Origin: Chryseobacterium gleum
Lineage (GTDB): Bacteria > Bacteroidota > Bacteroidia > Flavobacteriales > BACL11
NCBI GenBank assembly: GCA_945865535.1
Contig: CAMBDW010000004.1
Location: 50,923-114,922 of the forward strand
Length of the DNA stretch: 64,000 nucleotides
Direction of reading: 5' to 3'
The position numbers and the translations under genes were made by a program. The stretch's first letter is position 1. Each line of letters opens with the position of its first letter. Of the stretch, positions 45,149-54,874 are shown in pieces. The notes under the pieces are model-generated. The model saw only the letters and a program-made list of their open reading frames with translations. It was not told the origin of the DNA and ran no database searches.

Positions 45149-45870
45149 TGACCACTAAAAAGAACATACAAGTTTGCTTTTCAACGGATCAGTTTACTAA
45201 GTATGCTGATGGGGTTTCAACAGTAGTAATTGTTGATTTATTAAGAGCCACTTCCGTAATTTCTACTGCTTTTGAGTGTGGTATTGAGGCTATAATTCCT
45301 GTTAAAACATTAGAAGAAGCTCTTGCATATAAAAATATTGAAAATCACATTATTGCAGCTGAAAGAAACACTTTTCCAATAGAGGGATTTGATTATGGAA
45401 ATTCACCCTATCATTATATAAATGCTGATGTGAAAGGAAAGACTTTAGCGCTTACAACCACAAATGGAACTCAAGCAATTCATTTAGCAAAAGAGCATAA
45501 AGTAATTACTGCTTCCTTTGTAAATATTGATGCGGTTGTTAATTATTTAGTTAAAGAAAATAATGATGTTATCATTTTTTGTTCTGGCTGGAAGGGGATG
45601 TTTAATTTAGAAGATCCTATTTTTGCAGGGGCTTTATCTGAGAAATTATTAAACACGAATAATTTCACATCAAATTGCGATTCTTTACAAGCTTCTCTTC
45701 AGTTGTATTCAAGCGCTAAGGATAACTTATTTGAATACTTGGCCATGTCATCTTACAGAAAAAGAAATACTACTGATGAGGTTATCCAAGACACTCGTTT
45801 CTGTTTGAATCCTACAATGATTTCTAATATAGTTCCCATTTTTATTGAGGGTAAATTAATTAAAGCATAA
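45148..45870 (+). CDS. comB: 2-phosphosulfolactate phosphatase family protein
   Basis: 240 residues. ComB dephosphorylates 2-phosphosulfolactate in coenzyme M synthesis in methanogens; bacterial homologues probably make sulfolactate or act on related phosphates. Family blocks include VIVDLLRATSVISTAFECG, AAERNTFPIEGFDYGNSP, LALTTTNGTQAIHLA and FCSGWKGMFNLEDPIFAGAL, all typical. It is translationally coupled to gcvT and followed 1 base later by a phospholipase-like gene. No ComA or ComC is visible, so the bacterial substrate is open. Confidence 0.88.
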   Translation: MTTKKNIQVCFSTDQFTKYADGVSTVVIVDLLRATSVISTAFECGIEAIIPVKTLEEALAYKNIENHIIAAERNTFPIEGFDYGNSPYHYINADVKGKTLALTTTNGTQAIHLAKEHKVITASFVNIDAVVNYLVKENNDVIIFCSGWKGMFNLEDPIFAGALSEKLLNTNNFTSNCDSLQASLQLYSSAKDNLFEYLAMSSYRKRNTTDEVIQDTRFCLNPTMISNIVPIFIEGKLIKA

Positions 45871-45871
45871 A

Positions 45872-46834
45872 ATGCATCAAAGAACTAAATATTTAATCGT
45901 TTTACTTTTATTTAGTTCGGTATCTTTTGCAATAAATCCATGGGGATTTTACGCTCATAAGCTAGCTAATAGATATGCTGTATTTACTTTGCCTGAGGAG
46001 TTAATCGGTTTTTACAAAAAACATATTGATTATTTAACCGAACATTCAGTTGATGCAGATAAAAGAAGATATGCCATAAAAGAAGAGGCACCAAGACATT
46101 ATATTGATATTGATCACTATGGAGAAAATCCTTTTGAGATTATGCCCAGAAAGTGGAATGATGCTGTTAGTAAATTTACTGAAGATACTTTGCTAGCATA
46201 TGGAATCGTGCCTTGGCATATACAAACAGTGTATAATAGATTAGTAAAAGCATTTGAAAACAAAGATGTGGACGATATTTTAAAGAATTCTTCCGATTTA
46301 GGCCATTATATTTCAGATGCTTATGTTCCCTTACATACAACTGTGAATTATGATGGTCAGTTAACCAATCAAAAAGGGATACATGCTTTTTGGGAGAGTA
46401 GGCTGCCAGAACTTTTTGCTGATGATTATGATTATTTGGTAGGCACTGCTAAGTATAGATATTCTGTGCTTGATGTTGCTTGGGAAGCTATTGAAGGGAG
46501 TTTTAATGCATTAGATTCGGTATTAGGTTTTGAAAAAGAAGTTTCGAAACTCTACGAAAAAGATAAGCAATATGCTTATGAAAAAAGAGGGCAACAAACT
46601 ATAAAACAAAAATCAGCTGAGTTTTCAGAAGCATATCACATCATGTTAAATGGTATGGTTGAAAGAAGATTACGGCTCTCCATTACAACAGTGGGTGATT
46701 TATGGTATTCTGCTTGGGTAGATGCAGGACAGCCCATATTAGAAGGGATGAAAGAAAGCGAGACTCCTTTTGTGGAAGAAATTAAAATTGATTACAAAAT
46801 AACTACTGATGATGCTAGAGATCATCAGCATTAA
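45872..46834 (+). CDS. Zinc-dependent phospholipase C family protein
   Basis: 320 residues with a signal peptide ending about residue 20 (VSFA). The mature protein would begin close to the Trp/His zinc-ligand region WGFYAHKLANRYAVFTLP; later SDLGHYISDAYVPLHTTVNY holds the HxxxD/H cluster of the zinc-dependent phospholipase C/S1-P1 nuclease fold, and GIHAFWESRLP gives another ligand His. The Bacteroidota version is common and probably periplasmic or secreted. Lipid or nucleic-acid specificity cannot be told from sequence. It is third in the gcvT-comB transcription unit. Confidence 0.8.
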   Translation: MHQRTKYLIVLLLFSSVSFAINPWGFYAHKLANRYAVFTLPEELIGFYKKHIDYLTEHSVDADKRRYAIKEEAPRHYIDIDHYGENPFEIMPRKWNDAVSKFTEDTLLAYGIVPWHIQTVYNRLVKAFENKDVDDILKNSSDLGHYISDAYVPLHTTVNYDGQLTNQKGIHAFWESRLPELFADDYDYLVGTAKYRYSVLDVAWEAIEGSFNALDSVLGFEKEVSKLYEKDKQYAYEKRGQQTIKQKSAEFSEAYHIMLNGMVERRLRLSITTVGDLWYSAWVDAGQPILEGMKESETPFVEEIKIDYKITTDDARDHQH

Positions 46835-46837
46835 TTA

Positions 46838-47710
46838 TTAGTGCGACCAGAAATGCCTTCCGAAATAAAATCCTAATTTGAGTTTAGCATACGGACCCAT
46901 TGAAGTTAATTTACTAATTTCTTCAGTAGTTGTTGTTCTATCGATAGCATCTTCATATAATATGCTTTCTGATGTTGTCGTAGATGAATTGATATTAAAT
47001 CCAATCATAGGCTCAACTGAGAATATCTCTCTACTATTAAAATTAAAAAAAGACCAGCCAAAACCTATACCAAGGTTAGTAGTGAATGTATTATTTGTCA
47101 CCTCATGAGTATCAAAAGTACCAAGTAGACCAAAAGGACTGCCTAAAGGGTTTGGTGGAGCTATTAATATTTGTCCTTCTTCGTAAGTATTTCGGTTATC
47201 TATAGCTACACCAAAAGATGTTTCAAAAAACATTGCATTTCCTCTTCCTGTTTCTATATAGTATCTTAACTTTGGTACTATACCTAGATCAAAATTATTA
47301 ATTTTTAATTGAGAATTAGTGTCAGATACATGAAAGTAGTCATCTTTAGTATTTAAGCCATCAAGATCTAGTCCCAATCCAATTAGAAAACCATCAGCTA
47401 CAAAATACCCGAGACTTATACCATTTAAAAATCGTTCTTCCCAATTTGAGAAGTTGGTGAAGTCTAAATTATAACCAAGATCAGTTTCAGAATTATAGAA
47501 ATCACTCCAATCCCCAGTAACTTCTGTAATTATACTACCACTTGGGTCACTTATAGTTTGCGTATAGTCAGTCGAACCACCAGTAACCCAATTAAATCCT
47601 GCCTCAATTCCAGTACCAATTTCAATTTGCCAAACTCCTTTTTCAATCTTTTGTGCACTTAAGTTAAGTGAAAATAAAGCAATAACTACTAATGTAAATA
47701 TTTTTTTCAT
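46838..47710 (-). CDS. Outer-membrane beta-barrel protein
   Basis: 290 residues with signal MKKIFTLVVIALFSLNLSAQ. The body has alternating amphipathic strands (FLNGISLGYFVADGFLIGLG, LDLGIVPKLRYYIETGRGN, TTNLGIGFGWSFFNF) with extended polar loops, and a C terminus rich in Phe, Gly and Tyr (AKLKLGFYFGRHFWSH). It fits an outer-membrane barrel. Ligand unknown. Transcribed alone, convergent with the phospholipase-like gene. Confidence 0.8.
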   Translation of the reverse strand: MKKIFTLVVIALFSLNLSAQKIEKGVWQIEIGTGIEAGFNWVTGGSTDYTQTISDPSGSIITEVTGDWSDFYNSETDLGYNLDFTNFSNWEERFLNGISLGYFVADGFLIGLGLDLDGLNTKDDYFHVSDTNSQLKINNFDLGIVPKLRYYIETGRGNAMFFETSFGVAIDNRNTYEEGQILIAPPNPLGSPFGLLGTFDTHEVTNNTFTTNLGIGFGWSFFNFNSREIFSVEPMIGFNINSSTTTSESILYEDAIDRTTTTEEISKLTSMGPYAKLKLGFYFGRHFWSH

Positions 47711-47736
47711 TTGGTAAATTTTAAATTATTTGGCTT

Positions 47737-47744
47737 CAAATTTA
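47737..47744 (-). promoter_or_regulatory. Putative -7 box TAAATTTG for the outer-membrane protein at 46838
   Basis: The minus strand reads TAAATTTG, 26 bases before the ATG at 47710, with an A-rich leader. Confidence 0.5.
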
Positions 47745-47772
47745 TAAATTTATTTTAAACAAAATAGTATTT

Positions 47773-48477
47773 TTAAAATAAATAGGCAATAGAAAATACA
47801 ATACCTCTATTATTTAAATCATAAATATTGGATTCTTCAGCATTGCCAGGAGATCCAGGATTAATCACTTTAGAGACCTTTCCAATACTCATAAAGCCTG
47901 TATTTACTTTGCTTTCAATTACAAAATTTTCAGTTAAATAATAAGAAATACCTAAATTTAAACCAACATCTAAAGATTCTGATTCATATAAAGTAGCTTT
48001 AGAAGTAGTAGATGAAGGGGCTACACTTGTTAACTTCTCAGTAAAAGTAGAATCTACTTGAATTAAAAAAGCCACAGAAGGACCAAAATTTAAAGCTAAT
48101 TTTTGAGAAGCTTTATAGCTTATTGTAGGGTTTATTTCTACATAAGCAAGTTTTAAAGTATTCGTAGTAGTATATTCATCTTTTTCGTTAACAGGATAGT
48201 TATGTGTAAAATCATATGTAAATGATGCACCTTTTTGTGCATAAATAAGTTCTGGGTTAAGATACCACTTATCATTTAATGGAATTTCCATATAAAATCC
48301 TCCAGCAACTCCAATTTGCGCTGAATTATCAATAGGAGAGGCTCCATCATTTTGAGTAGATGAGATATTGGCAATATTAGCACCAACTTTAATCCCGTAT
48401 TTTATGGGTAATAAACTTTGGGCATTTAAACCCAAACTTAGTAAGGTAATAAATAGAAGTGTAGTTGTTTTTTTCAT
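47773..48477 (-). CDS. PorT-like outer-membrane beta-barrel protein
   Basis: 234 residues with signal MKKTTTLLFITLLSLGLNAQ. KYGIKVGANIANISS opens the mature barrel, GVAGGFYMEIPLNDKWYLNP and LNFGPSVAFLIQVDS are membrane strands, and it ends with a typical barrel terminus (GIVFSIAYLF). It resembles the protein at 13875-14585. It lies 3 bases downstream of dnaN, so it may be read from the dnaN transcript. Function unknown. Confidence 0.85.
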   Translation of the reverse strand: MKKTTTLLFITLLSLGLNAQSLLPIKYGIKVGANIANISSTQNDGASPIDNSAQIGVAGGFYMEIPLNDKWYLNPELIYAQKGASFTYDFTHNYPVNEKDEYTTTNTLKLAYVEINPTISYKASQKLALNFGPSVAFLIQVDSTFTEKLTSVAPSSTTSKATLYESESLDVGLNLGISYYLTENFVIESKVNTGFMSIGKVSKVINPGSPGNAEESNIYDLNNRGIVFSIAYLF

Positions 48478-48480
48478 AAT

Positions 48481-49599
48481 TTAATTATTTAACATTACTG
48501 GCATTACCAGCATTAAAGTATTTTCTCCTTCTTCTAATCCATCTAAAGGAAGTATAATCCCTGCTCTGTTTGGAGCGCTCATTTCTAATGAGATTTGTTC
48601 TGCTCCAATATTATTTAGCATATCAATTACAAATTTTGAATTAAAGCCAATTTCCATATCTGTTCCTTCATATTGGCAGGATAATCTTTCTTCCGCTTTA
48701 TTTGCAAAATCTAAATCTTCAGAAGTAATTTGGAGCTCACTTCCAGCAATTTTTAATCTAATTTGATGAGTAGTTTTGTTTGCATAGATTGATACCCTTT
48801 TAATGGAACTTAAAAGCACAGCTGTTTCAATAGTAAGTTTATTAGGATTTTCCTTTGGAATTACAGCATCATAATTAGGGTATTTTCCATCAATTAACCT
48901 GCAAATGATAGTGTTATTATTAAATGAAAATAAAGCATTTGTATCATTGAATTCTAGTTTTATATTTTCATCTTCAGTAATATTATTTTTAAGAATAGTT
49001 AATGGCTTTTTAGGTAAAATAAATGATGCCGTTTTATCAGAAGATATATCTGTTCTGCTATGCTTTACTAGCTTATGAGCGTCAGTAGCCACAAAAGTTA
49101 CTTGTTCAGATGATAGCTCACAAAATACGCCACTCATCACCGGTCTTAAGTCGTCATTTCCACTAGCAAATAAGGTTTTATTTATCGCATTTGCTAAAAT
49201 TTCACCACTAAAAGTTGTGGAAGATGATGCTGATAATATTGGAGTTTTCGGGAATTCATCAGCATTTTGTCCTGCTAATTTGTAATTACCCATTTCTGAG
49301 CTCATTTCAATACCGAAAGTAGCAGTATCAATGACAAAAGTTAAGGGCTGATTTGAAAAAGTTTTTAAAGTATCAGTTAATATCCTTGCAGGAATTGTAA
49401 TTCTACCATCAGTATCAGCTTCAACAGCAATTGTGGCCATCATTGTTACTTCCAAATCAGAAGCAATAATGGTCATTTTACTACTTGTAATTTCAAACAA
49501 AAAATTATCTAAAATAGGCAATGTGTTATTAGAGCTAATTACACTATTTAATTTCTGAAGCTCCTTTAAAAGAGCGCTACTATTTACTATAAATTTCAT
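48481..49599 (-). CDS. dnaN: DNA polymerase III beta subunit (sliding clamp)
   Basis: 372 residues. It forms the ring that tethers DNA polymerase III to DNA. The three-domain clamp pattern is evident: KFIVNSSALLKELQKLNSVI and LPILDNFLFEI in domain 1, FASGNDDLRPVMSGVFCEL and FVATDAHKLVKH in domain 2, and GFNSKFVIDMLNNI with MLVMPVMLNN at the C terminus in domain 3. The gene sits among gliding genes, not beside dnaA, as is usual in Bacteroidota. Confidence 0.97.
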   Translation of the reverse strand: MKFIVNSSALLKELQKLNSVISSNNTLPILDNFLFEITSSKMTIIASDLEVTMMATIAVEADTDGRITIPARILTDTLKTFSNQPLTFVIDTATFGIEMSSEMGNYKLAGQNADEFPKTPILSASSSTTFSGEILANAINKTLFASGNDDLRPVMSGVFCELSSEQVTFVATDAHKLVKHSRTDISSDKTASFILPKKPLTILKNNITEDENIKLEFNDTNALFSFNNNTIICRLIDGKYPNYDAVIPKENPNKLTIETAVLLSSIKRVSIYANKTTHQIRLKIAGSELQITSEDLDFANKAEERLSCQYEGTDMEIGFNSKFVIDMLNNIGAEQISLEMSAPNRAGIILPLDGLEEGENTLMLVMPVMLNN

Positions 49600-49637
49600 T
49601 AATTTTTTATTTCTTTTTTAGCATTTAATTGAAGTGT

Positions 49638-49645
49638 CAAATATA
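49638..49645 (-). promoter_or_regulatory. Putative -7 box TATATTTG for dnaN
   Basis: The minus strand reads TATATTTG, 38 bases before the dnaN ATG at 49599. Confidence 0.45.
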
Positions 49646-49671
49646 AATTTTCTTCTTAATCTAACTTTGTT

Positions 49672-50625
49672 TTACTTTGTTAATTCAGCAATATTAATTA
49701 ACACTTTGTTAAAAACATAATCTTGAATCAGCATTAATTCGCCATTATTTAGAGTTGCATATTTTCGGTCAACTGTAAAGTTTTCTTCTTTAGTTTTAAC
49801 AGATGTCTCTGAAATTTTATAAGTTCTTAGTGTGTCGGAATTAACCACTAATTCTTCTATTTGAGTTGCAAAATCAATCTTAGATTTATCCTTTTTAAAA
49901 GTTTCGCAATTTAGATTTTTAAAACTATTAAGCAGTTTTAAAATTTTGCCATTATTAAACGAAATAGATTTGTTTTGCGAATTCATTAACTCCATTGGAT
50001 TTGTTCTTAAAAAAAAGGAGTTCTCTGGATTTAAATAATGAGTGTATTTTATCTGATTAATAGCTTCAAAAGATAGGTTAAAAACAGTAGTTGAGCGCCA
50101 TGTTGCTAAATCAAGGGCATTAGCTTGGATACCATATCTTGGAGACAAGAAACCGTTAAAAGAAGGAATATGAACAACAAATGGTTTTTTGCTACCTTTT
50201 AATAGCAAATAAGTTCCTAAATGATCAGGAGTGTTCGATCCAATAGTATAAGATTTTACCATTTTACCACCTTCAAAAAACTCAACATACACTCCTGTAG
50301 TTGCTATAAATTTTACTACATTTTCAAAAGCTTCTTTTGATACAGGTTTTTTAATGCTTATTTTTTTAGCTGTTGATAGGAGTGTAGCAATAGCATCTTT
50401 TCTAACAGCATATTTGTCATTTACTGTCCAGCTTTCTTTATTTTTAGTTAAACTTATAGTATTGCCATTTCTGTCTGCTAAGAATACTTTTGTTATTAAA
50501 GAAGTATCCTCAATTGCAAACTTATTATTTTCTATGATTGAAGATTTAGTATCTGATTTAATTAACCAAAAAATCCCCATTCCAGTAATAAAAATAACTA
50601 TATGTATCCAGTATTTTTTAAGCAT
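49672..50625 (-). CDS. DUF4340-domain membrane-anchored protein
   Basis: 317 residues. One N-terminal membrane anchor (about residues 5-22) precedes a periplasmic part with VFLADRNGNTISLTKNKESW and the DUF4340 core (about 60-180: AIATLLSTAKKISIKKPVSK, VVKFIATTGVYVEFF, IGSNTPDHLGTYLLLKGSKK). DUF4340 proteins commonly sit beside GldG-like transport genes. The start overlaps the end of gldG by 8 bases, so it belongs to this operon. Function unknown. Confidence 0.85.
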   Translation of the reverse strand: MLKKYWIHIVIFITGMGIFWLIKSDTKSSIIENNKFAIEDTSLITKVFLADRNGNTISLTKNKESWTVNDKYAVRKDAIATLLSTAKKISIKKPVSKEAFENVVKFIATTGVYVEFFEGGKMVKSYTIGSNTPDHLGTYLLLKGSKKPFVVHIPSFNGFLSPRYGIQANALDLATWRSTTVFNLSFEAINQIKYTHYLNPENSFFLRTNPMELMNSQNKSISFNNGKILKLLNSFKNLNCETFKKDKSKIDFATQIEELVVNSDTLRTYKISETSVKTKEENFTVDRKYATLNNGELMLIQDYVFNKVLINIAELTK

Positions 50626-52333
50626 ATTTTCTCTTTTTAAAATTCAAAAATAAAAGAGTAGCTATTAAAAGCAGTAGCAAAGGAAAAACAATATTTATAA
50701 ATTGAATTAAGAACATATTTGAAGCTATTTTCTCTTTATCTAATAATCGTAATTTAATTTCTTTTGATTTTAGTTGAGTAAGGCCAACATCATCACATAG
50801 ATAATGGATGGCATTCATTACAAATTTTTTATTTCCTGGATAGGTGTAATTAATAAATCGATCGTACCCTAAAGGATAAATATCGCCATTATTGGATACG
50901 CTATTTCTTGCAACATCACCATCAGCAACCACAATCATTTGTGTTGGTTTACTTTTATCTTTAAAGTCAATGGATTGCTCCTTAGGTAAGATACGATTTT
51001 TAAATACAGATTCAAATTCACCCTCTAATAATACTGCAATAGGCAATTGAGATTTATTAAATGACTGCATAGGAGGAGGGTTCTGTAAAATGCCTAAACT
51101 TATTTTGGCAGGAGTAGGATTTATTCTGCTTTGTTTTGAACTGGTTAATAAAATAGTTTTTTTAATTGTATTTTGAATCGTATCGATTGAACTTGCAAAA
51201 TCACATTTTATAGCATCTAATCCTTTTGATATAGGATGATTTATTTCTGAAAATAACAAAGGATAGTAAGGCCATGGAAAATAGGATTGTTGAGGCATAT
51301 TATTGCTGTATCCCGTTACAATAGGAATTTGAGTTGACCTTAAATCTTCAATCAAGTTTGGATTTATCCTAACGCCATATTTAAACAACTGATCATCTAG
51401 ATTTAAATCATTTTTTAATGCGATAAAACTATTGGCCTTTTGTAAACTATCCATAGTAGCATTTACACCATCAATAAGCCATAGTATTTTACCTCCATTC
51501 ATAATGTACTGATCAATAATAAACTTCTCCAACATATTGAAAGCAATGGTAGGCTTAGCAATTATTAGGGCTTTAAAACTACTTAAATCTAAAATTTGTT
51601 TTGAAATATCAGCCTCCATTTTACTGCTATCAATTTCAAATTCTTTAATATTAAAACGCTCAATAGCGTAATGATAGCTCAATTTATCATTTTCTTGCAG
51701 TACTGATTCTGTCAAATCATATACTTCCTTATCAGTTAGCTCTCCATTTCCCTCTAAAAAAGCAATCTTTTCAATGTTATTTTTTGCAAGATGGTGTATA
51801 GCTGCTATAAATTCATATTCTAAATTTTCAATAGAAGCATTTATGTTCTCTCCTGCTTTCTTTGTGACAGAATTTTTTAAGAAATTAACCGCTTGTTGCC
51901 TGTCTTTATAATAAATTAAAGCCCCAGGAAATATGATTTGACTAGATTTGGAAGAAGTGGATCTGATTTCAATATCAGTAGGGGTAAGTCCATCTTTTAC
52001 TAATTGTTTGAAAAGATCTATTTTCTCGCTTTCATCATATGTATTGTTCGGATCAATAACTTCATAATCAAAATTATCCCCAGCAATTGACTTAAAAGAA
52101 GTAAGCAGATTCAACAGCTCAGATTGTAAGTGCTTAAATTCTGTAGGAAAATCGCCAGCAAGATAAATTTTTATGAAAACAACATCCTCTAAATCAGTAA
52201 GTATTTGTTTGGTTTCTTGAGATATAGAATGTTTTTTATCCTCTGTTAAATCGATTCTAAAATTAACCCATGAAAGCAAAATATTTACTAGTATTACTAA
52301 TAAAAGAGGAGAGAGAAATGAGAAACTTTTCAT
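50618..52333 (-). CDS. gldG: Gliding motility-associated ABC transporter component GldG
   Basis: 571 residues. Membrane spans lie at both ends (about residues 4-17 and 540-562). Between them is the large periplasmic region typical of GldG and related ABC auxiliary proteins: NFDYEVIDPNN, IIFPGALIYYKDRQQAVNF, IAFLEGNGELTD and ILWLIDGVNATMDSL. In Flavobacterium, GldF and GldG work with the ATPase GldA and affect gliding. gldA is not here. The gene follows gldF by 5 bases. Confidence 0.92.
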   Translation of the reverse strand: MKSFSFLSPLLLVILVNILLSWVNFRIDLTEDKKHSISQETKQILTDLEDVVFIKIYLAGDFPTEFKHLQSELLNLLTSFKSIAGDNFDYEVIDPNNTYDESEKIDLFKQLVKDGLTPTDIEIRSTSSKSSQIIFPGALIYYKDRQQAVNFLKNSVTKKAGENINASIENLEYEFIAAIHHLAKNNIEKIAFLEGNGELTDKEVYDLTESVLQENDKLSYHYAIERFNIKEFEIDSSKMEADISKQILDLSSFKALIIAKPTIAFNMLEKFIIDQYIMNGGKILWLIDGVNATMDSLQKANSFIALKNDLNLDDQLFKYGVRINPNLIEDLRSTQIPIVTGYSNNMPQQSYFPWPYYPLLFSEINHPISKGLDAIKCDFASSIDTIQNTIKKTILLTSSKQSRINPTPAKISLGILQNPPPMQSFNKSQLPIAVLLEGEFESVFKNRILPKEQSIDFKDKSKPTQMIVVADGDVARNSVSNNGDIYPLGYDRFINYTYPGNKKFVMNAIHYLCDDVGLTQLKSKEIKLRLLDKEKIASNMFLIQFINIVFPLLLLLIATLLFLNFKKRKYA

Positions 52334-52338
52334 CCTGC

Positions 52339-53067
52339 TTATTTTTTATTTGAAATTACGAGCTCGGCAAACTTTAAAAATAAAAAGCTAACCGAGATAA
52401 AATAAACAATATCTGAAACTAGCAGTAAACCCTTGCTCATGATGTCGTAATGATAAGAGATTCCTATTTTTTTCAAAATAACAGCAAGTGGTTCTAGCAT
52501 CTGAATCTCGCTTAACAAATCAAATCCAAAATAAAAAATTGCAGATACAATTATTCCTAAGATAAATGCAATAATTTGATTGGTGCTTACGGATGAAGTA
52601 AAAACACCAATACTTGCAAAAATACTGCTCAACATCAACAGTCCAATGTAAGAGCCAATAATTCCTGCTAAGTCAAGATTTCCTGTAGTTTCGCCAAGTA
52701 AGTAAATAGTAATTACATATAAAAATGTAGGAATTACAGAAATTGTTATTAAAGTTAAAATTGCTAAGAATTTACTAGTAATGATTTGGTATGCAGCAAT
52801 AGGCTTTGTTATTAAGGTTTCAATAGTTCCTGCGCTATACTCTTCAGAAAAAGTACGCATACTAATGGCAGGAATAAAAAGCAAAAAAAGTAGGGGAGAA
52901 AGTTTAAAAAAAGCATCCATAGATGCGTAAGCATTCTCTAAAATATTAAATTGACTTATATTTGACCATAACAATAAGCCGTTAATGAGTAAAAACAAAC
53001 CAATTATTAAAGGCCCAATAATAGTGCTAAAAAATACACTGAGTTCTTTTTTGTATAAAGCAATCAT
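52339..53067 (-). CDS. gldF: Gliding motility-associated ABC transporter permease GldF
   Basis: 242 residues with six hydrophobic spans. The N-terminal IALYKKELSVFFSTIIGPLI and the conserved ISMRTFSEEYSAGTIETLIT are typical of ABC-2-type permeases of this group. It partners with GldG and an ATPase elsewhere. It overlaps the preceding SAM hydroxide adenosyltransferase gene by 4 bases (ATGA), so the set is translated together. Confidence 0.93.
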   Translation of the reverse strand: MIALYKKELSVFFSTIIGPLIIGLFLLINGLLLWSNISQFNILENAYASMDAFFKLSPLLFLLFIPAISMRTFSEEYSAGTIETLITKPIAAYQIITSKFLAILTLITISVIPTFLYVITIYLLGETTGNLDLAGIIGSYIGLLMLSSIFASIGVFTSSVSTNQIIAFILGIIVSAIFYFGFDLLSEIQMLEPLAVILKKIGISYHYDIMSKGLLLVSDIVYFISVSFLFLKFAELVISNKK

Positions 53068-53849
53068 TTAAATTCTATTCTTACAATTTCGTGCAATTTT
53101 AAGCCAAGAAGTTTACTTGCTTCACCTTTATTCATTGCTATTTGCAGCTGGTTATTCTCTCCAAAAAGAGCAAGTTTTTCAGCAGCAGTAACATCTTTAT
53201 ATTTTTCAGATAGTTCAGTAATCATTTCATCTTCTCTACCAAATAGAATGGTAAATGCTCTGCCTTTTTGCACTCGCTCAAATTCGGCCTTACTAATATT
53301 TGTTATAGCATTTCCATAACGATCAACATATATAACAGATCCTCTGATAGTATCTGTTTGTAATACCGCCTTTAATTCCATTTTTTTGACTTCAAAATCA
53401 GTTGTAGCAGTGCCAATAATTTCCATGGTGCCTCCTCTAGCTAAATGACAAGCAGCCGGGACAAAGATATTTTTTGCAGCAAATGTCATACAATTGCTTG
53501 TTAATGAAATATTCAACTTTACAATTTTTTCAGGCTTTACTTCATTAAATAAGAGAGAAAACAAACCATTATCAGCTCCAACAAAATAATGACCATTTAC
53601 TTTTACTGCTAAATGTTCACTTGTAATTGAAAGCTCATCATCAACGCTAATGATATGAACTGTTCCAACAGGAAAATCTTTAAAGCAATTACGCAAGATA
53701 TATGCAGCCTGTTGTATGTTAAAAGGTTCAATATAATTAGAAATATCAACAATTTCAACATCTTCTAACTGAGAATAAATAGCCCCCTTTACAGATGCCA
53801 AGTAGCTGTCTGTAGTGCCTAAATCGGTAGTTAGTGTGATTATTGCCAT
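53064..53849 (-). CDS. SAM hydroxide adenosyltransferase (DUF62 family)
   Basis: 261 residues. The family splits S-adenosylmethionine with hydroxide into adenosine and methionine and is related to fluorinases. IITLTTDLGTTDSYLASVKG at the N terminus holds the conserved Asp, VDISNYIEPFNIQQAAYILR and GTVHIISVDD follow, and VIYVDRYGNAITNIS is the C-terminal-domain signature. It heads the gldF-gldG-DUF4340 operon, but a direct link to gliding is not known to me. Confidence 0.92.
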   Translation of the reverse strand: MAIITLTTDLGTTDSYLASVKGAIYSQLEDVEIVDISNYIEPFNIQQAAYILRNCFKDFPVGTVHIISVDDELSITSEHLAVKVNGHYFVGADNGLFSLLFNEVKPEKIVKLNISLTSNCMTFAAKNIFVPAACHLARGGTMEIIGTATTDFEVKKMELKAVLQTDTIRGSVIYVDRYGNAITNISKAEFERVQKGRAFTILFGREDEMITELSEKYKDVTAAEKLALFGENNQLQIAMNKGEASKLLGLKLHEIVRIEFK

Positions 53850-53903
53850 TTCTTATTAACAACCTCTTGATTGAATAGTTAAAATATTGTTATTTTGTAA
53901 ATC

Positions 53904-53911
53904 CAAAAATA
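53904..53911 (-). promoter_or_regulatory. Putative -7 box TATTTTTG of the gldFG operon
   Basis: The minus strand reads TATTTTTG, 54 bases before the ATG at 53849. A second match, TAGATTTG, lies just upstream at 53915-53922, so which box is used is uncertain. Confidence 0.4.
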
Positions 53912-53938
53912 AAACAAATCTATGAATGGTATAATTTA

Positions 53939-54874
53939 ATGAGTGAAAAAAAGATAACACTTAGTAACATTGAGTTGGTGAAACTTTTTGGCACAAATAA
54001 CAACAAGCTCGACAAAATTAAAAGTTTGTTTCCACAGCTTAAAATTATATCTAGAGGAGAAGATTTACAATTGATGGGAAGTAGTGCTCAAATTAATTTT
54101 TTTGAACAAAAACTAACAGCTTTTATTCAGCATATTAATCAATATGATTCTCTTACAATTAGTCAGATTGAAGGCTTGGTAGAAGGAGATGAGAAAGAGA
54201 TACTTAAGGCAAAGGATGATATTATTTTATATGGCCAAAATGGCAAAATAATAAAAGCAAAAACTCCAAATCAAAGAAAAATGGTTTTAGAAATTGCCAA
54301 AAATGACATGCTTTTTGCTATTGGACCTGCTGGAACCGGAAAAACATACACAGCTGTTGCGATTGCTGTTAAATCATTAAAAGACAAAGAGGTAAAGCGT
54401 ATTATCTTCACTCGTCCTGCAGTAGAAGCTGGAGAAAATCTTGGTTTTCTACCAGGTGATTTAAAGGAAAAACTTGATCCTTATATGCAACCAATTTATG
54501 ATGCCCTTTTTGATATGATTCCTATTGAAAAACTAAATGATTATGTTGAAAATGGAACCATACAAATTGCTCCTTTGGCTTTTATGAGAGGAAGAACTCT
54601 GGATAAAGCATTTGTGATTTTGGATGAAGGACAAAATGCAACTGTTCAGCAAATGAAGATGTTTTTAACAAGAATGGGAATGTCAGCAAAATTTATTATT
54701 ACTGGAGACGAAACTCAAGTTGATTTGCCAAAACATCAGCAATCAGGATTGATACATGCAAAAAACACCCTAAAAGGAATTAAAGAAATCAGCTTTATAA
54801 CCCTTGACAGTAAAGATGTGATAAGGCATAAATTAGTAACGCAAATAATTAAAGCATATAAAAAAAATGACTAA
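53939..54874 (+). CDS. phoH: PhoH-like ATPase
   Basis: 311 residues. The N-terminal part is a small KH-like region (about 1-100), followed by a P-loop ATPase domain: [20 protein letters not shown] (Walker A), [20 protein letters not shown] and [20 protein letters not shown] (Walker B). PhoH proteins are ATPases linked to RNA metabolism and phosphate starvation. purC overlaps its last 8 bases (ATGACTAA). Confidence 0.94.
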   Translation: MSEKKITLSNIELVKLFGTNNNKLDKIKSLFPQLKIISRGEDLQLMGSSAQINFFEQKLTAFIQHINQYDSLTISQIEGLVEGDEKEILKAKDDIILYGQNGKIIKAKTPNQRKMVLEIAKNDMLFAIGPAGTGKTYTAVAIAVKSLKDKEVKRIIFTRPAVEAGENLGFLPGDLKEKLDPYMQPIYDALFDMIPIEKLNDYVENGTIQIAPLAFMRGRTLDKAFVILDEGQNATVQQMKMFLTRMGMSAKFIITGDETQVDLPKHQQSGLIHAKNTLKGIKEISFITLDSKDVIRHKLVTQIIKAYKKND

